Shown here: positions 7,005 to 15,199 of the stretch, one piece after another
Layout: every line of letters starts with the position of its first letter
How positions within the stretch are numbered: position 1 is the stretch's first letter
NCBI RefSeq assembly: GCF_051414055.1
Contig: NZ_JBLKNX010000013.1
Coordinates: forward strand, 1 to 64,000
Source: Halosimplex halobium
GTDB lineage: Archaea > Halobacteriota > Halobacteria > Halobacteriales > Haloarculaceae
Reading direction: 5' to 3'
DNA: 64,000 nt
Translations under genes and position numbers: made by a program
Notes under the pieces: model-generated
What the model saw: only the letters and a program-made list of their open reading frames with translations
Databases searched by the model: none
Told to the model about the DNA's origin: nothing

Positions 7005-9020
7005 ATGGACGCAGCCGACGCCGCCGACGACCGCGACGCCCGCCTGGGCGTCGACGTGGGCGGCACCTTCACCGACGTGGCGCTGGTGGTCGACGGCGAG
7101 CTGACGACCGCGAAGGTCCCGACGACCGACGACCAGTCCCGCGGGGTCGTCGCCGGGATCGAGGCGGCCTGCGACGCCGCCGGCGTCGACCCGGGCGAGG
7201 TCGCCGGGTTCCGCCACGCCACCACCGCCGCGGTCAACGCCGTGCTCGAAGGGGCGGGCGCCGAGACGGCGCTCGTGACGACCGAGGGGTTCGCCGACGC
7301 CGTCGAGATCGGTCGCCAGGACCGCCCGGCGCTGTACGACCTCTCGGCGGGGAAATCCGCGCCGCTCGTCCCGGCCGAGCGCCGCTTCGAGGTGGACGAA
7401 CGGGCGACCACGCAGGGGATCGAGCGCCCCGTCGACCCGGAGGAGGTCCGGGGCGTCGCGGACGCGCTCGACGGGGACTACGAGAGCGTGGCGGTCGCGT
7501 TCCTCCACGCCTACGCCCATCCCGACAACGAGCGGCGGGCGGCCGAGATCCTCCGGGAAGAGCTAGATGTTCCGGTCTCGGCCAGCCACGAGGTGCTCGC
7601 GGAGTTCCGCGAGTACGAGCGGACGGCGACGACCGTCGCCGACGCCTACGTGACGCCGGTCGTCGACGACTACCTCGCCCGGCTCGACGAGGGGGCGGCG
7701 GGCCTGGGCCTGCCGCCGGTGCGCGTGATGGGCTCGAACGGCGGGATCGCCGACGCCGAGACGGTCCGGGAGCGCGCGGTCACGACGCTTTTGTCGGGGC
7801 CGGCGGCGGGCGTCGTCGGCGCCGGGCGCTTCGAGCGGGAGGAGGACGCGGGGCTCGTCACCTTCGACATGGGCGGCACGTCCTCGGACGTGAGCCTCGT
7901 CCGGGACGGGCGCGCCGAGCGGACGACCGACGCGGAGATCGGCGGCCACCCCGTCGGCGTCCCGATGGTCGACGTCCACACCGTCGGTGCCGGCGGCGGC
8001 TCTATCGCCCGCGTCGACGAGGGCGGGGCGCTCCGGGTGGGTCCCGAGTCCGCGGGCGCCGAGCCCGGTCCGGCCTGCTACGGGAAGGGGGGCGACGAGC
8101 CGACCGTCACCGACGCGGCCGTGGTACTTGGGTATCTCGGCGCGGACACGACGCTGGGCGAGGGGCTCGCCCTCGACGCCGACCGCGCGGAGGCGGTCAT
8201 GGAAGACCTGGCCGACGAAGCGGGGCTCGACACCGTGATCGACGCCGCGCAGGGCGTCTACCGGGTGGCCAACGCGACGATGGCCCGCGCCATCCGCGGC
8301 GTGACCGTCGAGCGCGGCCACGACCCGCGGGAGTTCGCACTCGCGGCGTTCGGCGGCGCCGGGCCGATGCACGCCGCGACGCTCGCCGACCGGCTGGGTA
8401 TCGAGACGGTCCTGGTCCCGCCCGGCAACGGCGTCCTCTCGGCGCTGGGGCTGCTGGCCGCCGACGAGCGCCACGACGCGACCCGGACCTACCGGACCGG
8501 GCTCGCCGACGCCGACCCCGAGGCGGTCGAGTCGGTGTTCGAGGGGCTGGCAGCGGACGCCCTCGGGGACGCCAGCGAGCCCGAAGCCGCGACGGTCGAG
8601 CGCGAGGCCGAGTGTCGCTACGCGGGCCAGAGCTTCGAACTCGCGGTCGATGCGCCCGCGCCGTTCGACGCGGCGACGGTCCGCGAGCGGTTCCACGACG
8701 CACACGAGCGCGCCCGCGGCTACCGCATGGACGAGCCGGTCGACCTGGTGACCTGCCGGGTCACCGCGACGGTCCCGGGCGACCCGCCGGACCTGGCCTA
8801 CGACCCCGGGGGCGACCCCTTGCTCGGGAAACGGGACGCCTTCTTCGAGTCGGGGTTCTATCGCGCGCCGGTCTACGACCGCGCCCGCGTCCCGGTCGAC
8901 GTGCCCGTGGAGGGCCCTGCTATCTTCGCCGGCGGCGAGAGCACGGTCGTCCTCCCGCCGCAGTGGACCGCCCGCGCCGACGACCGGGGGACGCTCGTGC
9001 TGGAGGCGGGCGAGGAATGA
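7005..9020 (+). CDS. hyuA: Hydantoinase/oxoprolinase subunit A (HyuA)
   Basis: The 671-residue protein has the actin-like ATPase signatures of the HyuA family: GVDVGGTFTDVAL near residues 14-27 and VTFDMGGTSSDVSLV near 284-299. The family, with HyuB, hydrolyses hydantoins, 5-oxoproline or similar cyclic amides at the cost of ATP. The ATG at 7005 is about 27 nt after a TTAT box (6977-6980), consistent with a leaderless transcript; the frame is open further upstream but overlaps the divergent lipoprotein gene. HyuB follows at 9358 after an unusual 337-nt spacer filled by a dispersed repeat. The substrate cannot be decided from sequence. Confidence 0.88.
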   Translation: MDAADAADDRDARLGVDVGGTFTDVALVVDGELTTAKVPTTDDQSRGVVAGIEAACDAAGVDPGEVAGFRHATTAAVNAVLEGAGAETALVTTEGFADAVEIGRQDRPALYDLSAGKSAPLVPAERRFEVDERATTQGIERPVDPEEVRGVADALDGDYESVAVAFLHAYAHPDNERRAAEILREELDVPVSASHEVLAEFREYERTATTVADAYVTPVVDDYLARLDEGAAGLGLPPVRVMGSNGGIADAETVRERAVTTLLSGPAAGVVGAGRFEREEDAGLVTFDMGGTSSDVSLVRDGRAERTTDAEIGGHPVGVPMVDVHTVGAGGGSIARVDEGGALRVGPESAGAEPGPACYGKGGDEPTVTDAAVVLGYLGADTTLGEGLALDADRAEAVMEDLADEAGLDTVIDAAQGVYRVANATMARAIRGVTVERGHDPREFALAAFGGAGPMHAATLADRLGIETVLVPPGNGVLSALGLLAADERHDATRTYRTGLADADPEAVESVFEGLAADALGDASEPEAATVEREAECRYAGQSFELAVDAPAPFDAATVRERFHDAHERARGYRMDEPVDLVTCRVTATVPGDPPDLAYDPGGDPLLGKRDAFFESGFYRAPVYDRARVPVDVPVEGPAIFAGGESTVVLPPQWTARADDRGTLVLEAGEE

Positions 9021-9357
9021 CCGTGACTGAAACCTCACCGACCAACCGACCGGCGCGCGCTGGAGCGCGCTCTCGTGCGCGCGACGTAGCCGCGCGAGGG
9101 ATGAGCGACGACAGGAGCGAATCGGCTGGGGAGGCCCGTGGTTCGCGGTGGCAGTGCGGCCGTGTCGGGTGGACTGAAAGGGGCCGTCCGCTCCGGGAAC
9201 CCGGGCGACGCAAGCACCGAAGCCGAGCGAAGCGAGGCGAGGCGCGCAGCGAGCCCCGGGACCGGAGCGGACGGGGGCTTTCAGCACTCGTTCCCGTCGG
9301 CCGGCTCGCAGCCGCTCGCATCATCAACCGATACGACACCGAAGGAGGCGACGACGA
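9021..9357 (+). repeat. Dispersed intergenic element, copy A (variant), between hyuA and hyuB
   Basis: This 337-nt spacer has no credible gene. From 9052 it shares blocks with copies at about 11057, 24100-24437 and 46380-46720: the palindromic GCGCGCTGGAGCGCGC core, GTAGCCGCGCGAGG, then GAATCGGCTGGGGAGG and GGTGGACTGAA. Instead of the two-part hairpin of the other copies it has its own long stem: CTGAAAG (9174-9180) pairs with CTTTCAG (9278-9284), and GTCCGCTCCGG (9186-9196) with CCGGAGCGGAC (9262-9272). An AAGGAGG-type ribosome-binding sequence precedes hyuB at about 9342-9348. Confidence 0.7.
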
Positions 9358-10989
9358 ATGGTAGACCTCGACCCGGTCGAACTGGAGATTCTGCGGAACC
9401 AGCTGGAGAGCGTCGCAGAGGAGATGGGCCAGACACTGATCCGCGGCGCCTACTCGCCGAACATCACCGAGCGGCGGGACTGTTCGACGGCGGTCTTCGA
9501 CGCCGACGGGCGGCTGGTCGCCCAGGCAGAGCACATCCCGGTCCACCTCGGGGCGATGCCCGAGGCCGTCGACGCGGTGCTCGACCGCGACCCGCAGCCG
9601 GGGGATGTCTTCGCGCTGAACGACCCCTTCGAGGGAGGGACGCACCTCCCCGACGTGACGCTGGTCTCGCCGATCGCGCCCGACCGGGATCCCGGCTCCG
9701 ATGCCACCGACTCGGAGGGCCCCGATATCCTCGGTTACGCGGTCTCGCGGGCCCACCACGCCGACGTGGGCGGGATGGCGCCGGGGAGCATGCCGGCGGG
9801 CGCCCGCGACATCCACCAGGAGGGGCTCCGCATCCCGCCGGTCCGGCTGGTCGAGGGCGGCGAGATCCGCGCGGAAGTCGAGTCGCTGATCCTGGCGAAC
9901 GTCCGGAATCCCGACGAGCGCCGGGCGGACCTGCGGGCGCAGATCGCCGCCAACGACCGCGCCGAGGAACGGATCGGCGACCTCCTCGACGACCACGGCG
10001 ACCGCCTGCTCGCCGCCTTCGACGCCGTGATCGACTACTCCCGCGAGCGCGTCGAAGCGGAACTCCGCGAGTTGCCCGACGGCACCTACCGCGCGGCCGA
10101 CGCCATGGAGGGCGACGGCGTCACCGACGACGACGTGCCCGTCGAGGTGGCGGTCACCGTCGACGGCGCGACCGTCGACGTGGACTTCGCCGGCACCGCC
10201 GACCAGGTCGCCGGCAACGTCAACGCCCCCCTCACCGTCGCCAAGAGCGCTGTATACTTTGTGATCAAATGTATTACGGATCCCGAGATACCGCCGAATC
10301 AGGGCTGTTACGAGCCCGTCACGGTCGAGGCGCCGGGCGGATCGCTGTTGAACCCCGAGCCGCCGGCGGCGGTGGTCGGCGGGAACGTGGAGACGAGCCA
10401 GCGGGTGACCGACGTGGTCTTCGCGGCGCTGGCGGAGGCGGCGCCGGACCGCGTGCCCGCGGGCGGCCAGGGGACGATGAACAACCTCGTCGTCGGCGAC
10501 GCGGGCTTTGCCTACTACGAGACCGTCGGGGGCGGCGCGGGCGCCACCCCGGACGGCGACGGGCTCTCGGGCGTGCAGGTCGGGATGACGAACACGCTGA
10601 ACACGCCGGTCGAGGCGCTCGAAGCGGCCTACCCGCTCCGGGTCGAGCGCTACGCGCTCCGCGACAGTAGCGGCGGCGAGGGGCGATACCGCGGCGGCGA
10701 CGGGCTCGTCCGCTCGGTGCGGGTCGAGACCGACGCGACCGTCTCGCTGTTGACCGAGCGCCGGCGCCACGCCCCCCGCGGCATCGCCGGCGGCGCGGAC
10801 GGCGAGCCCGGGATCAACCGCATCGACGGCGAGCGCGTCCCGGCGAAGGTGACACGGGAGGTGTCGGCGGGCACGACCGTCACCGTCGAGACTCCCGGCG
10901 GCGGCGGTCACGGGCAGCCGGCGAGCGGGTCGGACGACGCCTCCCACGGAGACGGTGCCACCGACGACGGTTCGAACGACTCGGCGTGA
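9358..10989 (+). CDS. hyuB: Hydantoinase/oxoprolinase subunit B (HyuB)
   Basis: The 543-residue protein is a HyuB-family subunit. Recognisable segments include ADVGGMAPGSMP near residues 136-147, NVNAPLTVAKSAVYF near 286-300, and the Gly-rich C terminus with GGGAGATPDGDG and GEGRYRGGDGLVR. It is the expected partner of HyuA (start 7005), forming an ATP-dependent cyclic amide hydrolase. A GAAGGAGG ribosome-binding sequence lies about 10 nt before the start, which is relevant because the repeat in the spacer separates it from hyuA. The last 30 residues are an acidic His/Ser/Asp tail. Confidence 0.88.
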   Translation: MVDLDPVELEILRNQLESVAEEMGQTLIRGAYSPNITERRDCSTAVFDADGRLVAQAEHIPVHLGAMPEAVDAVLDRDPQPGDVFALNDPFEGGTHLPDVTLVSPIAPDRDPGSDATDSEGPDILGYAVSRAHHADVGGMAPGSMPAGARDIHQEGLRIPPVRLVEGGEIRAEVESLILANVRNPDERRADLRAQIAANDRAEERIGDLLDDHGDRLLAAFDAVIDYSRERVEAELRELPDGTYRAADAMEGDGVTDDDVPVEVAVTVDGATVDVDFAGTADQVAGNVNAPLTVAKSAVYFVIKCITDPEIPPNQGCYEPVTVEAPGGSLLNPEPPAAVVGGNVETSQRVTDVVFAALAEAAPDRVPAGGQGTMNNLVVGDAGFAYYETVGGGAGATPDGDGLSGVQVGMTNTLNTPVEALEAAYPLRVERYALRDSSGGEGRYRGGDGLVRSVRVETDATVSLLTERRRHAPRGIAGGADGEPGINRIDGERVPAKVTREVSAGTTVTVETPGGGGHGQPASGSDDASHGDGATDDGSNDSA

Positions 10990-11341
10990 TCGACCGGTCG
11001 CGACTGGTCGGGGTGAGGGCCGGGTTCGAGTGCAAGGGGACTGCCGCGGTGCGGTCGGCGCGCGCTGGAGCGCGCGTTCATGCGCGCGACCGTAGCCGCG
11101 CGAGGTCTTCGGGAGCCTGCGACCGAAGGCTCGTCGGAGCGTGCTCCGACGGCGGATTCGCGACTCGCGTGTCGCGAATCGGCTGGGGAGGTGTGAGGCC
11201 CGTTGCGGTGCTGTGCGGTCGTGGTGCGGTCGCTGTGTGGTTGCGGTTCCTGGTGTCCGCGCGAACGTGTGAGCGCGGGCTCGGGAGAGCTTGCTCTCCC
11301 GGTGGACTGAACGGGCGAGGCGCGCTCGCGCCGATAGTCGC

Positions 11342-11441
11342 CTGAGCGACCCCTATCCGCGCGGTGCGAGGCGCTGTGCGCCTCGAAGCGAACGGCTGTG
11401 CCGTGAGCGGGCGGTGCCGAGAGCACGGATATGTCGCTCAG
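11342..11441 (+). other. Two-part hairpin of dispersed element, copy B
   Basis: Outer arms CTGAGCGAC (11342-11350) and GTCGCTCAG (11433-11441) are perfectly complementary. Inner arms begin TATCCG (11354) and end CGGATA (11426-11431). The loop is longer than in the copies at 24184 and 46501 because of an extra hairpin. Confidence 0.65.
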
Positions 11442-11457
11442 CGACCGCGAGCGCGGC

Positions 11458-11660
11458 GAGGGCTTTCATCGCCTGCTGTCCCCTGCAGTACCGACTCCAG
11501 CCAGCGAGCGGACCGAGGGCTTTCATCGCCTGCTGTCTCCTGCGGTACCGACTCCAGCCAGCGAGCGGACCGAGGGCTTTCATCGCCTGCTGTCAGTTGC
11601 GGTCGCATCCCCTGCGGTACCGACTCCAGCTAGCGCGCCGAGGGCGTTCACCGCTCACCG
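11458..11660 (+). repeat. 57-bp tandem repeat array
   Basis: Units start at 11458, 11515 and 11572, with a partial unit at 11640. The first two are exactly 57 bp and differ at two positions; the third carries an 11-bp insertion. Each unit begins GAGGGCTTTCATCGCCTGC and ends near CAGCGAGCGGACC. The same unit occurs on the other strand near 46380-46490. There are no unique spacers, so this is not a CRISPR array. Confidence 0.8.
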
Positions 11661-11820
11661 TCGAATACGGTCGAGAGGAGTACGGTCGAGACGAGTGCGG
11701 GCACAGCCGTCCCCATCCTTCCCCCGACAGGTCGACCAGAATCGCCTCCTCGACACACCCGTTCGAGCACACGCGACGAGGAGGCGAACGCTGAAATGGG
11801 GCGGCGTCGTGGCCCCGGGT

Positions 11821-12279
11821 ATGAGTCTCGTCGCCGACGAACTGGCGGGCGTGGTCGACCTGTTCGGGGGGTTGACCCGGGCGGAACTCCACCGTGGGCT
11901 CGAAGAGCTGGCCTACAAGCGCGGCGAGGAGCCCGACGCCGACGCGGTCGCCGCGGCCGTCGACGCCGCCGTCGAGAGCTACCACCTCGTCCCCGTCGAG
12001 CGCGACGACGCGACGCTGCTCGTCGCCGGGCCGACCGCCTTCCCGACGCTGCCCGAGGGCGCAGCGGATCTCCCGCACATCATGGACGTGGAGGCGCGGT
12101 CGGTCGACCGCGAGACCGCCGCGGCCGCCGCCCGGGACCGCCTCGACGCCCAGGCGGTCGAGGTCGCCAAGGCGGGCGACGCCGACCGCGCCGACGAACT
12201 GGTCGAGGTCTGCTACGACCTGGAGACGTGGGCCGCCGTCGACACCGCCGAACTGCGCGAGCGACTGGACGACGTGTGA
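11821..12279 (+). CDS. DUF7109-like haloarchaeal protein
   Basis: The 152-residue acidic, soluble protein begins MSLVADELAGVVDLFGGLTRAEL and contains LLVAGPTAFPTLPEGAADLPHI-type text at about 69-90, a pattern I associate with the haloarchaeal DUF7109 family. The C-terminal half is alpha-helical (DRETAAAAARDRLDAQ onward). No catalytic motif is seen. The ATG at 11821 is preferred; the frame runs further upstream through the tandem repeats, which do not look like conserved protein. Function unknown. Confidence 0.7.
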   Translation: MSLVADELAGVVDLFGGLTRAELHRGLEELAYKRGEEPDADAVAAAVDAAVESYHLVPVERDDATLLVAGPTAFPTLPEGAADLPHIMDVEARSVDRETAAAAARDRLDAQAVEVAKAGDADRADELVEVCYDLETWAAVDTAELRERLDDV

Positions 12280-12445
12280 GTCCCCGCGAGCGGCCGGGCA
12301 ACGACGCGATCGGGCACCAACATGACCGGACACCAAAGCGACCGACTCGCCGCCCGTCTCTCGTACCCCGGGCGCTCCCGGGAGCGTCACGTCGCTTCCG
12401 CGACCGGAAGGTTCTCCGCGCGGCGCCCCGATCCGAGCGACACTC

Positions 12446-13432
12446 GTGACGGATCCTGACAGCTACCTCTCGGACGACGGCCCGACCGCCGACGACCCCG
12501 CCCCGGTCGTGCTCGCGACCGACATCGGAACGGACGTGGACGACACGTGGGCGCTCGCGCAGCTCCTGCGGACGCCCCAGCTCGACCCCCGGCTCGTGGT
12601 GACCGAAACCGGCGACCCGACCTACCGGGCGAGCGTCGCCGCGAAGCTGCTGGAGCGCGCCGGACGGACCGACGTGCCGGTCGGGCTCGCGCCCGACGCC
12701 CGCGAGATGGACGCGGGCGAGCGCACCCAGGCGCCGTGGGTCGACGAGTACGACCTCGGCGACTACCCCGGCGAGGTCCGTCGGGACGGGGTCGAGGCGC
12801 TCGCGGCGGTAGTCGACGAGGCCGACGAGCCGGTCACCGTCGTCTCGATCGGGCCGACGCCGACGCTCGCGACGGCCGTCGAGCGCCACCCCGGCCTCAC
12901 GCGCGAGTGTCGCTTCGTCGGGATGCACGGCAGTTTCCACGAGGGCTACGACGGCGGCGAGCCCGACGCCGAGACGAACGTCCGGGTCGACCCGGCGGCG
13001 TTCCGGACGGTCTGTGCCGCCCCGTGGCGCGACGTGCTCCTCACGCCGCTGGACACCTGCGGGCGCGTGACTCTCGACGGCGAGCGCTACCACCGGGTCT
13101 GGTCGGCCACCGACGACCCGCTCGTCCGCGGCGTCGTCGAGAACAACTGCCTCTTCGCCGCGCGCGTGCCGTGGACCGCCTACGACGACTTCGCGCGCCG
13201 CTCGTCGACGCTGTTCGACTGCGTCGCCGTCTACCTGGCTCACGACGAGTCGCTCGTCGAGACGGAGCCGGTCCGCTTCGACGTGACCGACGACGGGTTC
13301 ACCGAACCCGACCCCGAGGGGGAGTTCTCCGCCCGCGTCGCTCTTGAGTGGGCCGACCGCGACACCTTCGAGGCGTACCTGACCGAGCGGCTGCTGACAA
13401 CGGAGCCGTCCCCGGACTCGACGCATCGCTGA
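12446..13432 (+). CDS. Nucleoside hydrolase (inosine/uridine-preferring family)
   Basis: The 328-residue protein has the nucleoside hydrolase N-terminal Ca2+ site motif as ATDIGTDVDDTWAL (about residues 24-37). Matching family segments are VSIGPTPTLATAVERHP near 131-147, GMHGSFHEGYDGGEPDAETNVRVDP near 158-180, and a C-terminal catalytic-site region with FDCVAVYLAH. The enzymes cleave the N-glycosidic bond of ribonucleosides, giving base and ribose. The start is a GTG at 12446. The gene probably stands alone. Substrate preference cannot be read from the sequence. Confidence 0.82.
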   Translation: MTDPDSYLSDDGPTADDPAPVVLATDIGTDVDDTWALAQLLRTPQLDPRLVVTETGDPTYRASVAAKLLERAGRTDVPVGLAPDAREMDAGERTQAPWVDEYDLGDYPGEVRRDGVEALAAVVDEADEPVTVVSIGPTPTLATAVERHPGLTRECRFVGMHGSFHEGYDGGEPDAETNVRVDPAAFRTVCAAPWRDVLLTPLDTCGRVTLDGERYHRVWSATDDPLVRGVVENNCLFAARVPWTAYDDFARRSSTLFDCVAVYLAHDESLVETEPVRFDVTDDGFTEPDPEGEFSARVALEWADRDTFEAYLTERLLTTEPSPDSTHR

Positions 13433-13543
13433 CGCCGGACGGCTCGCGGGCGACGGACGCCTCGACGCGGTCGGCGGCGACCCGACGGCCGTTCCTTCGA
13501 GGGTAACCCGCCAGTTAAGACCACCCGGACCGTTCGGCCGGAC

Positions 13544-14182
13544 ATGGACCTGTCGCGGGTGCGCGAGCGCGACCCGGTCGAGCTGGCCGCCGGGGAGTCG
13601 CGAGCGGAGGGGAGCGACCGTCTCACCGGCGAGGAGCGCGAGGCGGCGGTCCTGGCGCCGGTCGTCGCCCGCGACGGCGCCGACCACGTCCTGTTCACGA
13701 AACGCGCCGACCACCTCAGCGACCACCCCGGACAGATGAGCTTCCCCGGCGGGGGCCGCGAACCCGAGGACGCGGACCTGCTCGCGACCGCGCTCCGGGA
13801 GGCCGGCGAGGAGATCGGGCTCCGCCCCGAGGAGGCCGAGGTCGTCGGCCGCCTCGACGACATCCGGACGATCACCGACTACCTCGTCCGGCCGTTCGTC
13901 GCCCGCATCGCCGACCGGGAGTACCGACCCAGCGACGACGAGGTCGCGGAGGTGGCGGTCCTCCCGGTCGCCGGGCTCGTCGACCCCGACAACTACGAGA
14001 GCGAGCGCCGCGACCACCCCCACTACGGCGAGATCCGGCTGCACTTCTTCCACGTCGACGGGTTCACCGTCTGGGGCGCCACCGCCAACATGCTCGTCCA
14101 GCTGCTCGAACTGGCGACCGACTGGGAACTGCCGCCCGAACCCGACCGGACCGTCGACGCCGACGCCGACCTGCCCGGATAG
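13544..14182 (+). CDS. Nudix hydrolase, coenzyme A pyrophosphatase type
   Basis: The 212-residue protein has the CoA-specific NuCoA motif (VLFTKRADHLSDHPGQMSFPGG, split around residues 49-70) directly followed by a Nudix box ending REAGEEIGL (85-93). One acidic position of the canonical box is Ala77, a change tolerated in this subgroup. Family members cleave CoA or its derivatives to 3',5'-ADP and phosphopantetheine. The start codon is about 27 nt after a TTAAG box (about 13514-13518), suggesting a leaderless transcript. The C terminus predicts a beta-strand plus helix typical of the NUDT7/YeaB group. Confidence 0.85.
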   Translation: MDLSRVRERDPVELAAGESRAEGSDRLTGEEREAAVLAPVVARDGADHVLFTKRADHLSDHPGQMSFPGGGREPEDADLLATALREAGEEIGLRPEEAEVVGRLDDIRTITDYLVRPFVARIADREYRPSDDEVAEVAVLPVAGLVDPDNYESERRDHPHYGEIRLHFFHVDGFTVWGATANMLVQLLELATDWELPPEPDRTVDADADLPG

Positions 14183-14277
14183 CGGACACCGGTCCGAAGC
14201 CGCCCGGCGCCGCCGGTTCGAGACGGCCCGGACGCGCGGAACAAATCTTCAAGTTCCGACCGGACGGACGGACAAGT

Positions 14278-14739
14278 ATGAACGAGGAGGCGGGGATCTA
14301 CGCGCGCGAGTCGTCGTATCTCGACCGGCACGTCCAGTTCGGGGCGGCGCAGGGCCGGGTGCTCTCGGTGAGCTTCCCGGAGAGCCCCGACGACGAGGCG
14401 GTCGACGACCACGCATTGCTCGACCGGATCGAGGAGTACCTCACGGGCGCCGAGGACGACTTCGCCGACGTGACCGTCGCGCTGACGGTCCCGACCGACC
14501 GCCGCGCGGTGCTGGAGGCGGTCCGGGAGATCCCCTACGGCGAACAGGTGAGCGTCGACCAGCTCGTCCGGATGACGCCCGACGGCGACCCGGACGACGA
14601 GGAGGACGTGCGCACCGCACGGAGCGCGCTGGCCGACAACCCCGCGCCGCTGCTGATCCCGGACCACCGCGTCCGCGACGGCCCCAGCGCCGCCCCCGCG
14701 GCGGTCGAGCAGCGCCTGCGCTCGCTCGAAGGCCTGTAG
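14278..14739 (+). CDS. MGMT/alkyltransferase-like protein lacking the catalytic cysteine
   Basis: The 153-residue protein matches the DNA-binding domain of O6-methylguanine-DNA methyltransferase: EAVREIPYGEQVSVDQL (about 80-96) is the wing-helix region, and IPDHRV (127-132) stands where active enzymes have IPCHRV. The Cys acceptor is replaced by D129, so alkyl transfer is not possible. Known alkyltransferase-like proteins usually have Trp here and flag damage for repair rather than reverse it. A DNA-binding or damage-recognition role is inferred. The N-terminal 70 residues are a divergent ribonuclease-H-like region. The start follows a weak TTCAAG box. Confidence 0.82.
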   Translation: MNEEAGIYARESSYLDRHVQFGAAQGRVLSVSFPESPDDEAVDDHALLDRIEEYLTGAEDDFADVTVALTVPTDRRAVLEAVREIPYGEQVSVDQLVRMTPDGDPDDEEDVRTARSALADNPAPLLIPDHRVRDGPSAAPAAVEQRLRSLEGL

Positions 14740-15156
14740 TCAGGCCGCCGCCCCGTCCGCGTCCTCAACCCCGTCCGCGTCGTCCGCCCCGTCCGAGAGG
14801 ATCAGCAACATCGCGGCGAAGATGGCGAGGTCCGCCAGCAGCGAGAGCGTCCCCGTCCCGACCGGAGACCACCCGACGCCGACGGGTACCGGCCCGGCGA
14901 CGACCGCCGACAGCACGAGCGCGGTCCCGCCGACGGCGAGCAGTCCGCCGGCGAGCAGGCGCGCCTGCGCGTCCGTCCCCGCGACGACGACCGCGCCGAC
15001 GCCCCCGAGGACGAGCGCCAGCCCGACCGCGAGGTCGGCCGGCGGGAACGCGGGGCCGCCCGTCGAGTCGGTCACCGCTACCGCGAGCCACGCCAGCGCG
15101 AGCAGCACCCACCCCGCGAGCGTCGCTCGGCGGACGAGCGCGTCGTCGACGTTCAC
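14740..15156 (-). CDS. Small membrane protein, unknown function
   Basis: The 138-residue protein has four hydrophobic spans (about residues 11-29, 40-60, 66-86 and 103-121) and an acidic, Asp/Ala-rich C-terminal tail. The start is GTG at 15156. It is convergent with the MGMT-like gene, their stops being adjacent, and lies downstream of the CPBP protease gene on the same strand with a 43-nt gap, so cotranscription is possible. No functional motif is seen. Confidence 0.6.
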   Translation of the reverse strand: MNVDDALVRRATLAGWVLLALAWLAVAVTDSTGGPAFPPADLAVGLALVLGGVGAVVVAGTDAQARLLAGGLLAVGGTALVLSAVVAGPVPVGVGWSPVGTGTLSLLADLAIFAAMLLILSDGADDADGVEDADGAAA

Positions 15157-15199
15157 GCGCGACCGTTCGACCGGTTGTCACTAAACGGTAGCGCTCCGC

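Larger units (their letters stand above)
10990..11820 (+). repeat. Dispersed intergenic element, copy B (longest), with 57-bp tandem tail
   Basis: This 831-nt non-coding region holds the most complete copy. In order: core palindrome block (11057-11105), the hairpin GATTCGCGA/TCGCGAATC (about 11153-11180), GAATCGGCTGGGGAGG, GGTGGACTGAACGGGCGAGGC, the two-part hairpin (11342-11441, loop enlarged by an extra hairpin CGAGGCGC/GCGCCTCG), then 57-bp tandem units from 11458. A TACGGTCGAG micro-repeat follows near 11665-11695. Open frames through the repeats look like by-products of high GC and a unit length divisible by three. Confidence 0.7.

Noticed and set aside
11458..11640. Possible CRISPR array
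   Set aside because: Repeats are directly adjacent 57-bp units without unique spacers, and no cas genes are present.
11353..11822. Open frames through the 57-bp repeats, some giving 19-residue protein repeats
   Set aside because: The unit length is divisible by three and the region is GC-rich, so all frames stay open. Copies B, C and D do not keep one frame, and no start signal or protein-like composition is seen.
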